Source: Aliivibrio fischeri (GTDB lineage: Bacteria; Pseudomonadota; Gammaproteobacteria; Enterobacterales; Vibrionaceae). Taken from it: DNA of 64,000 nt. The notes beneath the pieces were generated by a model. The model had not been told where the DNA came from, ran no database searches, and saw only the letters and a list, made by a program, of their open reading frames with translations. Position numbers and translations under genes: made by a program. This document shows, piece after piece, positions 53,123 through 61,982 of this stretch (its first letter is position 1; every line of letters begins with the position of its first letter). The stretch is taken from the NCBI GenBank assembly GCA_038993745.2, contig CP160630.1, positions 992,001 through 1,056,000 on the forward strand. The letters are read 5' to 3'.

Positions 53123-53806
53123 TTAAACTCTGGCTTTTCTAATCCTGGTCATAAGAACGCGAACCGCCTCACCAATTACTTCAATATCATTAAGATCATC
53201 CCCAGAAAAGAACATCTCATCGTACTCTTTGTTATCACTTTTAACTTTAAGTGTCTGTTTTATATGGTTGTATTGAATCCTTTTTATAAACAAATCATCT
53301 TTAAGACGAATAACATAGACCCCTTCATGCAAAAAGCTTTCTAAGTTAACCCTTTGTATTAGCACTAAATCATCCTCATACAGCGTAGGTTCCATAGAAT
53401 CACCTTTAACTGGAAGAATGAATAGCTCTCTACGGTTCGTAACGCCATAGAGCGATAGAAGCTCTTTCTGAATAGTTACATACTCGGTCGCTTGATCTTG
53501 TTCGTATGGAACGCAACCATGACCAGCTGAAACAGTAACATCATAGACAGGAATCTTAACAGAATCAGTAAGATATATTACTGATGGCTCTAGTATTTCA
53601 TTTGTAGTTATTTCTTCTAAAGCTGATTTTGGAAGGCTGCTTATATGATATTCAAAAGCAACTCCTTTAATTCCTGTTTTTTGTCGTTTCTTCCAGCCTT
53701 CTTTTGATGCTTTTCTTGTGACATTACTAGCCGTATTAGGCATTCCTTTAAGTAGTGAAATCTCATCTGATGAAAACCATTCTTTCATGATTTTAAAAAC
53801 CTCCAT
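53123..53806 (-). CDS. P2 lysogeny repressor: Mu-type HTH plus S24 domain
   Basis: 227 residues. The N-domain (EWFSSDEISLLKGMPNTASNV, GWKKRQKTGIKGVAFEYHISSLP) is a Mu-type HTH, the fold shared by Mu repressor and the MuA N-terminus, unlike the XRE domain of P1. The C-domain is an S24 autoprotease: Ala-Gly in YDVTVSAGHG, Ser in VKGDSMEPTL, Lys in DLFIKRIQ. Its N-domain resembles that of the P2 transposase, as expected if both read the same operator/enhancer DNA. SOS induction is likely. Confidence 0.9.
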   Translation of the reverse strand: MEVFKIMKEWFSSDEISLLKGMPNTASNVTRKASKEGWKKRQKTGIKGVAFEYHISSLPKSALEEITTNEILEPSVIYLTDSVKIPVYDVTVSAGHGCVPYEQDQATEYVTIQKELLSLYGVTNRRELFILPVKGDSMEPTLYEDDLVLIQRVNLESFLHEGVYVIRLKDDLFIKRIQYNHIKQTLKVKSDNKEYDEMFFSGDDLNDIEVIGEAVRVLMTRIRKARV

Positions 53807-53812
53807 TTGAAA

Positions 53813-53937
53813 TCAAAATGATTTCAAAAAAATTATTGATACGACCCAATAAAAACAAAGACTTAGCAAAAAGCCTTAAATTTTTATGAAATCTTTTTGA
53901 ATTCACTATTGATTTCAAAAAGAATCCAAATTATTAT
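53813..53937. promoter_or_regulatory. P2 early promoter and operator array
   Basis: The dyad GAAATC-N5-GATTTC near 53815-53831 and two further GATTTC/GAAATC-containing copies (about 53887-53905 and 53911-53927) lie between repressor and ner. A rightward promoter TTGATT (53909-53914), 17-bp spacer, TATTAT (53932-53937) has the third copy in its spacer. These share nothing with the P1 operators, so the prophages should be heteroimmune. Confidence 0.65.
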
Positions 53938-53950
53938 CTTTTTAACGCAT

Positions 53951-53972
53951 GAGCTACCGCACGAGGTAGCTC
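53951..53972. repeat. Perfect inverted repeat before P2 ner
   Basis: GAGCTACC (53951-53958) and GGTAGCTC (53965-53972) with loop GCACGA, downstream of the early promoter and 30 bases before ner. It may be the Ner site or a 5' mRNA hairpin. P1 has no counterpart. Confidence 0.5.
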
Positions 53973-54001
53973 AAAATAAATAAGAAAGAGGATCGCATGA
54001 T

Positions 54002-54232
54002 ATGAGCCTTAAGAAAAGAGATATGGCACGAGAAGATATTGTTGCTGAATTAAAGAAACGAAAAATCTCACTTCGTTCGTTAGGAATAGAAAATGGATTA
54101 TCTCCTCATACGTTAAAAAATGCTTTAGATAAATCGTACAGAAATGGCGAAATTATTATTGCAAAGGCAATTGGAATGAAGCCTGAAGATGTGTGGCCTT
54201 CTAGATATGACTCTTTTAATAATGCTGCGTAA
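54002..54232 (+). CDS. ner: Ner-like negative regulator, P2 type
   Basis: 76 residues: DIVAELKKRKISLRSLGIENGLSPHTLKNALDK (split) and IIIAKAIGMKPEDVWPSRY, the Ner/Nlp signature. It is clearly diverged from the P1 Ner. GAAAGAGG lies about 12 bases upstream; an overlapping ATG-ATA-TGA at 53997-54005 sits between and could modulate initiation. Confidence 0.83.
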   Translation: MSLKKRDMAREDIVAELKKRKISLRSLGIENGLSPHTLKNALDKSYRNGEIIIAKAIGMKPEDVWPSRYDSFNNAA

Positions 54233-54243
54233 TAGGAGGGGTT

Positions 54244-56240
54244 ATGACTAGTTGGTTTACAGCAAAAGAATTAGTAGGGCTTCCAGGATTACCCGAACAT
54301 TCTCAAACATATCAAGAATGGCTAAAAAAAACGGGTGGGAATTCAGAAGAAAAGAAGGAGTTAAAGGTGTTGCTTATGAATTCTCAATGAATTCACTACC
54401 AATACAAACCCAAACCGCCCTGATGAAAAAACAGGGAAAAGTAAACGTCGGTGGACAAGAAATCGTACTACCGAAACCAAAAGAAAAAACCTCTTATTGC
54501 AGTGAAGCACTTTGGGCTCGTTGAAATAAAGCAGGTGCAAAAGCGCAAGACAAAGCAAAGAAAACGCTTAAAGCCGTTCAGGCTGTACAGCAGTTAATGA
54601 ACCACCAGGTTCCAAAAATGGACGCTTATCAATCTGTTTCTGACGAGTTCGGAATTCCAGTGGCAAGCCTTCGTAGATATTGCGCACAAGTAAAACGAAT
54701 AGACATTGCTGATTGGGCTCCTGCTCTTCTACCGAAACATAAAGAAGCAGCTCAACTAGCAAGAAAGAAACACTTTGCAGAGATAGACGACCAAGCATGG
54801 GACTTTATCAAAGCTGATTATCTATCAAACGAAGAGCCAACCCTCACCGTTTGTTATGAAAGATTAAAAGATGCAGCGTCACACAACGGATGGAAGATCC
54901 CAAGTTACGACAGCATTAGAAGAAGAATGGCGTTTGAGGTTCCTGTAGAGCAGCGCGTCATGTTACGTAAAGGTGAGCACGCATTATTAATGATGTACCC
55001 ACCGCAAGAACGCAGCGTAGCAGACTTGCACGCAATGCAATGGATAAACGGAGATGGTTACCAACACAACGTCTTTGTTAAATGGTTTAACGGCGAAATC
55101 CTAAGACCAAAAACATGGTTCTGGCAAGACATATACAGTCGCAAGATCATCGGATGGCGAACCGACATAAGCGAAAACACAGACAGCATTCGATTATCAA
55201 TGATGGATGTGTTCGACAAGTTCGGAATACCAAAAGAAATAACGATCGATAACACCAGAGCAGCAGCAAACAAATGGATGACGGGCGGCGTACCAAACCG
55301 ATACCGATTCAAAGTAAAAGAAGATGACCCACTAGGCATCATCCCAATGATGGGAATAAAGCTGCACTGGTCAAGCGTCATATTAGGAAAAGGTCATGGT
55401 CAAGCCAAGCCGATAGAACGAGCGTTTGGTGTAGGTGGTTTAGATGAATACATCGATAAACACCCATTAAACCGAGGTGCTTATACAGGCCCTAACCCAA
55501 TGGCAAAACCAGACAACTACGGCAGCACCGCGATAGACGCAGAAGTGTTTCTACAGTCGGTAGCGAAAGGCGTAGAAATGTTCAACGCAAAAGAGAACCG
55601 AAGTTCGGAAGCGTGCCAAGGTTTCATGAGTTACAACCAAGCATTTAATGCGAGTTACGAAAGCTCAGCAATACGCAAAGCAACACCAGAGCAATTGCAA
55701 CTAATGATGCTGCAAGCAGAAGCAACAAGAGTATCGCAGCACGGAACAATTACCCTGTCAGCAGGGGGAAGTTTACAAGGTCGTAAGAACCGTTATCACC
55801 ATGAAACGCTGACCAACTTTATAGGGCAAAAACTAGTAGCAAGATTCGACCCACTAGCGCTGCATGAATCAGTAGAAATCTACACCCTTCAAGGTGTTCG
55901 AATTTGTACCGCAGCATGTTTAGACAAAGTAGGTTTTGGCGATACGCAAGCAGCAAGAGAGCATACACGCAAGCGTACACAATTTGGAAAAGCAAACAAG
56001 ATAGCCGCAAAAGCGCAGCATGAAATGACCGCACTTGAAGCAGCTGCATTAATGAAACCTTTGGAAGAAGAAGTAGTACCAGAGACGAAAATAGTAGAAC
56101 CATTTAGACCAGTTTCAATCGGCAGTAATGCAGTGAAAGCACAGCCGAAATATGAAGAAGATGCGGAAGAAGAATATGAAGAAAATTTCGCAGCAAGTAT
56201 CGCTAAATGGCGTAGCACTAAAAATTCAAACAGCATTTAA
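54244..56240 (+). pseudogene. A: MuA-like transposase with a frameshift and an in-frame stop
   Basis: GGAGG precedes ATG 54244 (MTSWFTAKELVGLPGLPEHS). After that the frame leaves the family and ends at 54390; the neighbouring frame supplies the expected SNISRMAKKNGWEFRRKEGV and KGVAYEFSMNSLP, so a base is missing near 54301-54303. In the restored frame TGG of P1 (LWARW) is TGA here at 54522-54524. From ATG 54597 the remaining 547 codons are intact and almost identical to P1, including the DDE triad. Such a protein would lack the enhancer- and part of the end-binding domain. Confidence 0.9.
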
Positions 56241-56265
56241 ACATTAGGTAACTGGAGTATAAAAA

Positions 56266-57213
56266 ATGACAAACGTAACAGCGATTTCACAAGCGCAAGA
56301 ATCAAAAAGTGTAGACACACTAATGCGCATTCGCACCATCTTAGATAGCAAAGAAGTCAGTGCTTCACAGCTTGCAAAAGAGATGAGTGTTTCTCCTGCA
56401 ACTATTAGCCAAATTTTGAAAGGAAGCTACAAAGCGGACACCACAAAAATCATTGAAAAAATGGCGAAATGGCTAACGCTTCGTGAGCAAAAAAACAACG
56501 CACCAATCACTAACCCAGGCTTTGTTATGACAACCACAGCAAAGCAAATTATCAACGACATGACGTATGCACAAATCAGTGAATCTATCGTCGTTATCTA
56601 TGGTGCTTCAGGGGTTGGTAAATCAGAAGCAATTCGTGAATACAAACGTACCAACAACAACGTTTGGCACATTACAGCTAGCCCTAGTCGATCAAGTTTA
56701 ACTGAGTGTCTTTATGAACTAGCAATGGAACTAGGAATGGACGACGCACCACGTCGTAAAGGGTCACTTTCTCGCGTTATCCGAAACCGACTACAAGGCT
56801 CTGAGGGGTTAGTCGTGATCGACGAAGCAGATCACCTAGATTACCCAACACTAGAAGAGCTTCGCATCATGCAAGAAGAGACAGGAATAGGAATGGTTCT
56901 TGTCGGTAACAACAAAGTGTATACGCAGCTAACGGGCGGCCGTCGTAACGAAGACTTTGCACGCTTGTTTTCACGCATTGCAAAGAAACGTGGCATCCAC
57001 AAAACAAAACAAGCTGATGTAAAAGCCATTGCTGAAGCATGGGGAATTCATCAAGAAGCTGAGCGTAAAACAATGATCAACATTAGTGAGCGCCCAGGTG
57101 GTTTGCGACTACTAAGTAAGACACTAAAACTGGCCGCAATGTTTGCCAATGGTTCAACCATTACCGACAAAACATTACGTGCCGCTTTCCAAGAATTAGA
57201 GACGAATGAGTAA
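56266..57213 (+). CDS. B: MuB-like target DNA activator, P2 copy
   Basis: 315 residues, identical in protein sequence to the P1 copy as far as I compared: HTH near residue 40, Walker A GASGVGKSE, Walker B GLVVIDEAD. Differences are synonymous bases. Functional by sequence. Confidence 0.95.
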   Translation: MTNVTAISQAQESKSVDTLMRIRTILDSKEVSASQLAKEMSVSPATISQILKGSYKADTTKIIEKMAKWLTLREQKNNAPITNPGFVMTTTAKQIINDMTYAQISESIVVIYGASGVGKSEAIREYKRTNNNVWHITASPSRSSLTECLYELAMELGMDDAPRRKGSLSRVIRNRLQGSEGLVVIDEADHLDYPTLEELRIMQEETGIGMVLVGNNKVYTQLTGGRRNEDFARLFSRIAKKRGIHKTKQADVKAIAEAWGIHQEAERKTMINISERPGGLRLLSKTLKLAAMFANGSTITDKTLRAAFQELETNE

Positions 57214-57223
57214 GGAATAAATT

Positions 57224-57571
57224 ATGTGTGATTATCAAGGTTATGAGTTTGGAGCTCCATATCCAGATGGGCAATGTGTGGATGGGTTTATGTGGGATTT
57301 AGACAGTGGAGGAACAGATGAAGATGGAAATAGTTATCTAGATGAAGGTGGTTATATTCCGTGTCCTAGATGTAATCAAAAAGCAAGAGTTAAATACCTT
57401 TCTGATGAAATTGAAGAACAAGGATATTCCTCACTAGACCATCCATTTACAACAAAGATGGTAAAGAATCAGTTTAGAAATATCCCATCAAATATGCGTC
57501 GAATGGCAATGCGTTATTGGAGAAGAGGACGAACTCTAGCAATTAAAGAAGCTAAATCTTACGGAGAATAA
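57224..57571 (+). CDS. P2-specific cargo protein with zinc knuckle
   Basis: 115 residues replacing the 74-residue P1 gene after B. An acidic N-half (YEFGAPYPDGQCVDGFMWDLD) and a CPRCNQKARVKYL knuckle precede a basic helical tail (MRRMAMRYWRRGRTLAIKEAK). DNA or RNA binding is plausible. AAGGAATAAATT precedes ATG; it is in the early operon. Function unknown. Confidence 0.6.
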   Translation: MCDYQGYEFGAPYPDGQCVDGFMWDLDSGGTDEDGNSYLDEGGYIPCPRCNQKARVKYLSDEIEEQGYSSLDHPFTTKMVKNQFRNIPSNMRRMAMRYWRRGRTLAIKEAKSYGE

Positions 57572-57576
57572 AAACA

Positions 57577-57891
57577 ATGACACCGATGAATGAAAAGCGT
57601 CGCGCAGCCAAGAACGTCATTGAGCTGCTAGAGCGAAAAGGAATGGATGTTCATACCATCAACCTAAATTTTAATCGACCAGTAATCACCATCTCAAACC
57701 CAAGCTGCGAGCTGATGATGCAAAGTTCATTGATTAAAAGTGCGCATCAAAACGAGCAGAAATTAATAAGAACCACCAGATACAAAGGATGCATTGTCAA
57801 CTGGAAAACAGACGAAACCAAAGAAGCAATGTTCCAATTCGCACTAACGTTGAAAGACATTTTTATTAAGCCAACACCGATTTTAAATTAA
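57577..57891 (+). CDS. Conserved early protein, P2 copy
   Basis: 104 residues, the counterpart of 6420-6734 with changes such as S to C in NPSCEL and RSS to RTT. Sequence homology to P1 resumes at exactly this gene, marking the right edge of the cargo slot. Confidence 0.65.
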   Translation: MTPMNEKRRAAKNVIELLERKGMDVHTINLNFNRPVITISNPSCELMMQSSLIKSAHQNEQKLIRTTRYKGCIVNWKTDETKEAMFQFALTLKDIFIKPTPILN

Positions 57892-57903
57892 GAGAGAAAC
57901 ATC

Positions 57904-58110
57904 ATGAAAAATGCAACCGTAATTAGTAAGAAAGTTTATATGAGCGTTTTAGACCAACAAAAAGAAACGCTTGAGAAGAAATTGGAAAACGCTCAAGCCG
58001 ATTTGAACGCGCTACTAAAAGCAATCTCAGAACTAGAAAAAGAAGACTTTAATGAAGTTAAAGTTACTGACGAAAACGGCTCTTACACTTTTTCAATCAT
58101 CAAGGAATAA
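57904..58110 (+). CDS. Small coiled-coil early protein, P2 copy
   Basis: 68 residues, identical to the P1 protein at 6747-6953. Confidence 0.65.
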   Translation: MKNATVISKKVYMSVLDQQKETLEKKLENAQADLNALLKAISELEKEDFNEVKVTDENGSYTFSIIKE

Positions 58111-58113
58111 GAC

Positions 58114-58731
58114 ATGAAAACTTCAATCTATCCACCACAAGGCTACCGTAACAACGCACTAGGTCACCTAGTACCAGAAACGCAAATTAAAGAAATCGAC
58201 AAGCTGCGTGATGATGTCGTTAACAGCATCGTAGAAAAAGCATTAAAAGTTCAAGCAACCGTTTCAGAGTTTAAGCAATCAGCAATGTCAGAAGTGGCTG
58301 ATTTCGTAGACCTAAGCGCAGAAGAATACGGCGTTAATTACGGTGGAACAAAAGGAAACGTAACCCTACTTTCTTTTGATGGCATGTACAAAGTTCAACG
58401 CTCAGTTGGAGAGCATCGTATCTTTGATGAGCGCATCCAAGCAGCCAAAGCAAAAATTGATGAATGCATCATGCGCTGGTCAGAAGGGTCAAGCGACCAA
58501 ATCAAATCACTAGTTGATCATGCGTTCCGCGTAAGCAAGCAAGGACACATCGACGTAAACCAAGTGCTTAGTCTTCGTCAGTTAAATATTGATGATGCAG
58601 ATTGGATAGAAGCAATGGAAGCTATCGCAGATTCAATCCAAGTGACAGGAACCTGTGCATATCTAAGAGTGTATAAACGCGATTTAAACGGTAAGTACAA
58701 CCAAATCTCATTAGATGTAAGCAAGCTATAG
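58114..58731 (+). CDS. DUF3164-like early protein, P2 copy
   Basis: 205 residues; differs from the P1 protein at a couple of positions only (SFDGMYK for SFDGLYK, HRIFDE for HRVFDE). Same spacing to its neighbours. Confidence 0.75.
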   Translation: MKTSIYPPQGYRNNALGHLVPETQIKEIDKLRDDVVNSIVEKALKVQATVSEFKQSAMSEVADFVDLSAEEYGVNYGGTKGNVTLLSFDGMYKVQRSVGEHRIFDERIQAAKAKIDECIMRWSEGSSDQIKSLVDHAFRVSKQGHIDVNQVLSLRQLNIDDADWIEAMEAIADSIQVTGTCAYLRVYKRDLNGKYNQISLDVSKL

Positions 58732-58741
58732 CGAGGTGTAA

Positions 58742-59005
58742 ATGCTCATCCAAACCCGATACGGAAAAATCAGGGTTTCTTACCACGCAATAGAGCGTTG
58801 GAAAGAGCGAACAGGACGCAGTGAGCAGCAACTAAAAACGGCGGTGGAAACATCCCACCGCCCAACCAAACGCCAACTGCGAATAATCATGAAGCGCGAG
58901 CAAGGCTTTAAACCAAAACGAATACTCGAATGCCAGCACGCATACTTCATTATCAAAAATCATAACATCGTCACGGTGTACCAAAAAGAAAGGCAATGGA
59001 TATGA
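58742..59005 (+). CDS. DUF4258/BrnT-like small basic protein, P2 copy
   Basis: 87 residues, identical to the P1 protein (YHAIERWKERTG...HNIVTVYQ), with the same 4-base overlap into the next start. Confidence 0.55.
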   Translation: MLIQTRYGKIRVSYHAIERWKERTGRSEQQLKTAVETSHRPTKRQLRIIMKREQGFKPKRILECQHAYFIIKNHNIVTVYQKERQWI

Positions 59006-59208
59006 AAAAAGAAATCTACCACTACCAGTACTACGCAAACATGGCAGCTCGCGCAGAGCGTCAAGGTTTATACGGAATAGCAAAAGACGCATGGTGGGAA
59101 GCCTCACTAAATACAGCGCTAGATACATCAAATAAAAACTTAAGATGGTCAATTGCTCGTGCTGAATTTTGTGACTCACGCTTCGCAAGAGGAGAACAAC
59201 ATGGGTAA
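59002..59208 (+). CDS. ANR/PerC-like small regulator candidate, P2 allele
   Basis: 68 residues from ATG 59002. Keeps NMAARAERQGLYGIAKDAWW and LRWSIARAEFCDSRFARG but differs at residues 4-11 and has a longer linker (TALDTSNKN). Conservation of only the motif residues supports the ANR-type reading. Confidence 0.5.
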   Translation: MKKEIYHYQYYANMAARAERQGLYGIAKDAWWEASLNTALDTSNKNLRWSIARAEFCDSRFARGEQHG

Positions 59209-59431
59209 CGAACTGCAACGCTCATTCACCACCGCTCACTCATACAGTGCCATAGAGCGAGAAATAGAAATGGCACAAGTGCTGATAGATGAAGAAGGCA
59301 CCGCTTTTCCAGACAGCAGCTTTGAAGAAGGTTACATCGCAGCAATGCAGTTCATCCTAACCAGACAAGGCTCAAACGTAAGAGAAGAATACGAAGCGTT
59401 AATGGATGAGCAAGATGGCCTCAAAGAGTAG
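59201..59431 (+). CDS. Conserved acidic early protein, P2 copy
   Basis: 76 residues, identical to the P1 protein at 8032-8262; AGGAG upstream. Confidence 0.65.
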   Translation: MGNELQRSFTTAHSYSAIEREIEMAQVLIDEEGTAFPDSSFEEGYIAAMQFILTRQGSNVREEYEALMDEQDGLKE

Positions 59432-59591
59432 CAAAGAATTAATCGCCTACATTCAAACGTTCAACAGATGCAACAAAGAAGAAGCAGAACAGTGGGCAGA
59501 TAAACATTGTGGCGATTGGAGAAACACCCCACTACCAAAAGCCAAAACCATAATCAAAAAAGTAACAGATAAGGAAGATGAAGATGAGTAA
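59406..59591 (+). CDS. Small conserved early protein, P2 copy
   Basis: 61 residues, identical to the P1 protein at 8237-8422, with the same overlap. Confidence 0.6.
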   Translation: MSKMASKSSKELIAYIQTFNRCNKEEAEQWADKHCGDWRNTPLPKAKTIIKKVTDKEDEDE

Positions 59592-60021
59592 ATCAATAAG
59601 TAAAGAAATGTGGAAAAAGCTAGAAGAAGAAATGTCGCACATGTTTGTGAATGTTGTATTCAGTTACCAAGGATATGAAATAACAGTAACACGTGTACGT
59701 GAAGGCGAATCAAAAACGTGTCTTGGTATTTATATTGATGACGTAATGAAAGGGGCTTGGCTTCTAGATAAAACAGAAGATAAACCATCAATCATGAAAG
59801 AAGTTTGTTGCACAAAACAACGTCATCATTATTCACCATCAAGGGCGAAAAAATTGATTAAACAATTTGGGAAAAGAAGAGTGTTAGAGATAGTTCCTGA
59901 TATTCACGACAAGTATGAATATCTTATGCCGTACTTCTCTAAAGCATCCGTTCTCTGTCGTCAGTACAAAAAATTAGAAGGCATCGAGCTAGTAAAAGCC
60001 GATTGCATGGGAGACGAATAA
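59584..60021 (+). CDS. Early protein with exchanged central domain, P2 allele
   Basis: 145 residues. Same ends as the P1 protein, but the middle (FVNVVFSYQGYEITVTRVREG...GKRRVLEIVPDIHDKYEYL) is a diverged allele. Shared positions ESKTCL, YID, YSPSR and GKRR suggest a common fold under diversifying pressure or allele exchange. Confidence 0.6.
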   Translation: MSKSISKEMWKKLEEEMSHMFVNVVFSYQGYEITVTRVREGESKTCLGIYIDDVMKGAWLLDKTEDKPSIMKEVCCTKQRHHYSPSRAKKLIKQFGKRRVLEIVPDIHDKYEYLMPYFSKASVLCRQYKKLEGIELVKADCMGDE

Positions 60022-60557
60022 TGAAACTAACACGCTGCCCATGCTGCCATGCCAACATTCATTTAGATGCTCTGATTCAAGATGATGCAGGAAGAGAACT
60101 ACTGGCAACTATGGCAACACTACCCGATTTTGTAGCGCGACCATTGCTTAACTACCTTGGTTTATTTCGCCCAGCAAAATCCGATTTATCAAACACCAGA
60201 GCATTACGATTACTCAAAGAAGTGGTTGATGAATACATAGCAGATCATGTTCTTGCTTCGGCCCTAGTTGAGTGTGTAAACAAACTAAGAGAAAAGCGAT
60301 TGCAGTTTAATGATTCAAAACCATTAGCCAATCACAACTACTTAAAACAGGTTTACCAAACCGTAGCGGTAAAAAACAACGTAAGCCCAGAGAGACGCAA
60401 GAACAACAAAGAGCCAGAAACCCCAGTGCAACAAGACAACAGCGCATGGTACATCGAGCAAGCAGAAAGAATGATCAAGGTTGGACAAGACCCATTCGGA
60501 GATAAAAGTCCAATAGCCAAAAAGCTAAAAGAAATGAATTGGAGCCCAAAACAATAA
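60021..60557 (+). CDS. Zinc-ribbon early protein, intact in P2
   Basis: 178 residues: CPCCHANIH zinc knuckle, helical middle and C-terminal AWYIEQAERMIKVGQDPFGD plus KKLKEMNWSPKQ. The intact counterpart of the broken P1 gene, and evidence for where P1 lost its base. Possibly a DNA-binding early factor; function unknown. Confidence 0.7.
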   Translation: MKLTRCPCCHANIHLDALIQDDAGRELLATMATLPDFVARPLLNYLGLFRPAKSDLSNTRALRLLKEVVDEYIADHVLASALVECVNKLREKRLQFNDSKPLANHNYLKQVYQTVAVKNNVSPERRKNNKEPETPVQQDNSAWYIEQAERMIKVGQDPFGDKSPIAKKLKEMNWSPKQ

Positions 60558-60563
60558 AGCGAA

Positions 60564-60610
60564 ACAACTAAGGTTCGCGCCTTAGTTGTCTGCCTAGAGT
60601 GGTTTCTAGG
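60564..60610 (+). other. Tandem stem-loops, P2 copy
   Basis: The same two perfect stems as P1 (ACAACTAAGG/CCTTAGTTGT and CCTAGA/TCTAGG) with identical loops and spacing. Confidence 0.6.
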
Positions 60611-60645
60611 TACTGATGAGCAGCCACAAGATAAAGGAGGGTTTT

Positions 60646-60888
60646 ATGTTTGGAGAATACACACCATTGATGAAACCAGGAATATTAAAACGCAGACTCG
60701 CAAATGGTAAATCAAGAATAGATACACTGCTAGGGTTAGAAAAGTACTGTCCCAATTGCCAAGAATACTGGCCTCAAGACACATTATTCTGGAGCCTACG
60801 CAGCTGTAATCAACATGATGGATTGCAAACTTGGTGCAAAGCGTGCCAAAGCGAAAGCAAAACCAAATCAAGAGCGAGTCATGCATAA
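60646..60888 (+). CDS. Four-cysteine zinc-finger early protein, P2 copy
   Basis: 80 residues with the same YCPNCQEYW and WCKACQSES knuckles and AAAGGAGGG ribosome site as the P1 gene; the proteins are identical from ATG 60646. Confidence 0.65.
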   Translation: MFGEYTPLMKPGILKRRLANGKSRIDTLLGLEKYCPNCQEYWPQDTLFWSLRSCNQHDGLQTWCKACQSESKTKSRASHA

Positions 60889-60897
60889 GGAGGATTT

Positions 60898-61458
60898 ATG
60901 TCTAACAACCTCAAGCTAGTTCAAATCGCAAAGCGAGACTTGAACATGGACGATGATATTTACCGAGATTTATTAGAGCGCATCACAGGCCAAAGAAGCT
61001 GCAAAGGGTTAAGTGATTTCGCACTATCAAAAGTCGTCAACGAAATGAAGCGCAAAGGCTTTAAGCCAAAGCAAAGTAAAAAAATTAAGTTGTCACCGCC
61101 CAGTTCTGACAAAGTAAGAGCAGCCGAAACGCTAAAAATCAGAGCAATATGGATAACCATGTATAAGCATGGCTTTGTAAGAAACCGCTCAGAAACAGCA
61201 TTAGACGCTTACGTAAAGCGAATGACAAATAACAGCAATGGCAAAGGCGTAGCAAAAGCCGCATGGTTAAACAGCACCCAAGCCTACAACGTATTAGAAG
61301 CACTAAAGAAATGGCATTACCGCCTAATGGCAGAATCCATTATTAAACAAGGTGGACGCATTCCACTAAATAACGATTTAACAGGCCCAGCAGGTTACGA
61401 CTTGTTGAAAGAACATTTTGAAGATGGTTATTTGCAGAATAAAGAATCGGTGAGATAG
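60898..61458 (+). CDS. gemA: GemA/Mu gp16-like regulator, P2 copy
   Basis: 186 residues; three or four substitutions relative to P1 (for example VVNEM for VVTEM, DLTGPAG for DLTCPAG). Confidence 0.88.
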   Translation: MSNNLKLVQIAKRDLNMDDDIYRDLLERITGQRSCKGLSDFALSKVVNEMKRKGFKPKQSKKIKLSPPSSDKVRAAETLKIRAIWITMYKHGFVRNRSETALDAYVKRMTNNSNGKGVAKAAWLNSTQAYNVLEALKKWHYRLMAESIIKQGGRIPLNNDLTGPAGYDLLKEHFEDGYLQNKESVR

Positions 61459-61653
61459 ATGAAAAAAGTATTAGTAACGAAAGAATGGCGAGAACGAGCA
61501 ATGAAAGCTATTGAATCAGAAAATTCTTGCTGCGCGTTCATTGAAGGTCTTCGTGTTTTTATTGCTACCAAGTTAACACCAGAGCAACAAAACGAATTAG
61601 AAATAGAAATTCAAAGTTGGATGGATGTATTTAATATGGAAAAGGTGAACTAA
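61459..61653 (+). CDS. Small conserved protein after GemA, P2 copy
   Basis: 64 residues, adjacent to the gemA stop. The final residues (NMEKVN versus NMEKER) differ because the following DNA is unrelated to P1. Confidence 0.6.
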   Translation: MKKVLVTKEWRERAMKAIESENSCCAFIEGLRVFIATKLTPEQQNELEIEIQSWMDVFNMEKVN

Positions 61654-61980
61654 ATGGTAGATATCGTTGACTTTACTAGAAAGCAACAATTCAAAATTGG
61701 TGAAAAGAAAGTTAGTGATTATCAATGCGCTCATAGTGAATTAACTATTGATGAAAAAAGGCGCTTAATTGTTTGTGACAATTGCGGTCAACATTTCGAT
61801 GCATTCGATTATGTAATGAAGATTGCAGAGAAAGAAATAAGAATTAGAAGCAATCTAAGATATTTAAGAGGTAAAACAAAACAATTAAGTGAAGAGATAG
61901 AAGATAAAAAACGCGAGTTAAGAAACATTAAAGCCCAAGTAAACAGAGCGAATAAACGCTCTACGCAAAAGGAAAAATAG
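61654..61980 (+). CDS. P2-specific zinc-ribbon/coiled-coil cargo protein
   Basis: 108 residues. An N-terminal zinc site (YQCAHSELTIDEKRRLIVCDNCGQHFD: C-x-H and CxxC) precedes a long coiled coil (LRYLRGKTKQLSEEIEDKKRE) and a basic tail. It replaces the RMF-like domain of P1 at this slot. It resembles small phage proteins with ribosomal-type zinc ribbons; function unknown. Confidence 0.6.
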   Translation: MVDIVDFTRKQQFKIGEKKVSDYQCAHSELTIDEKRRLIVCDNCGQHFDAFDYVMKIAEKEIRIRSNLRYLRGKTKQLSEEIEDKKRELRNIKAQVNRANKRSTQKEK

Positions 61981-61982
61981 AC

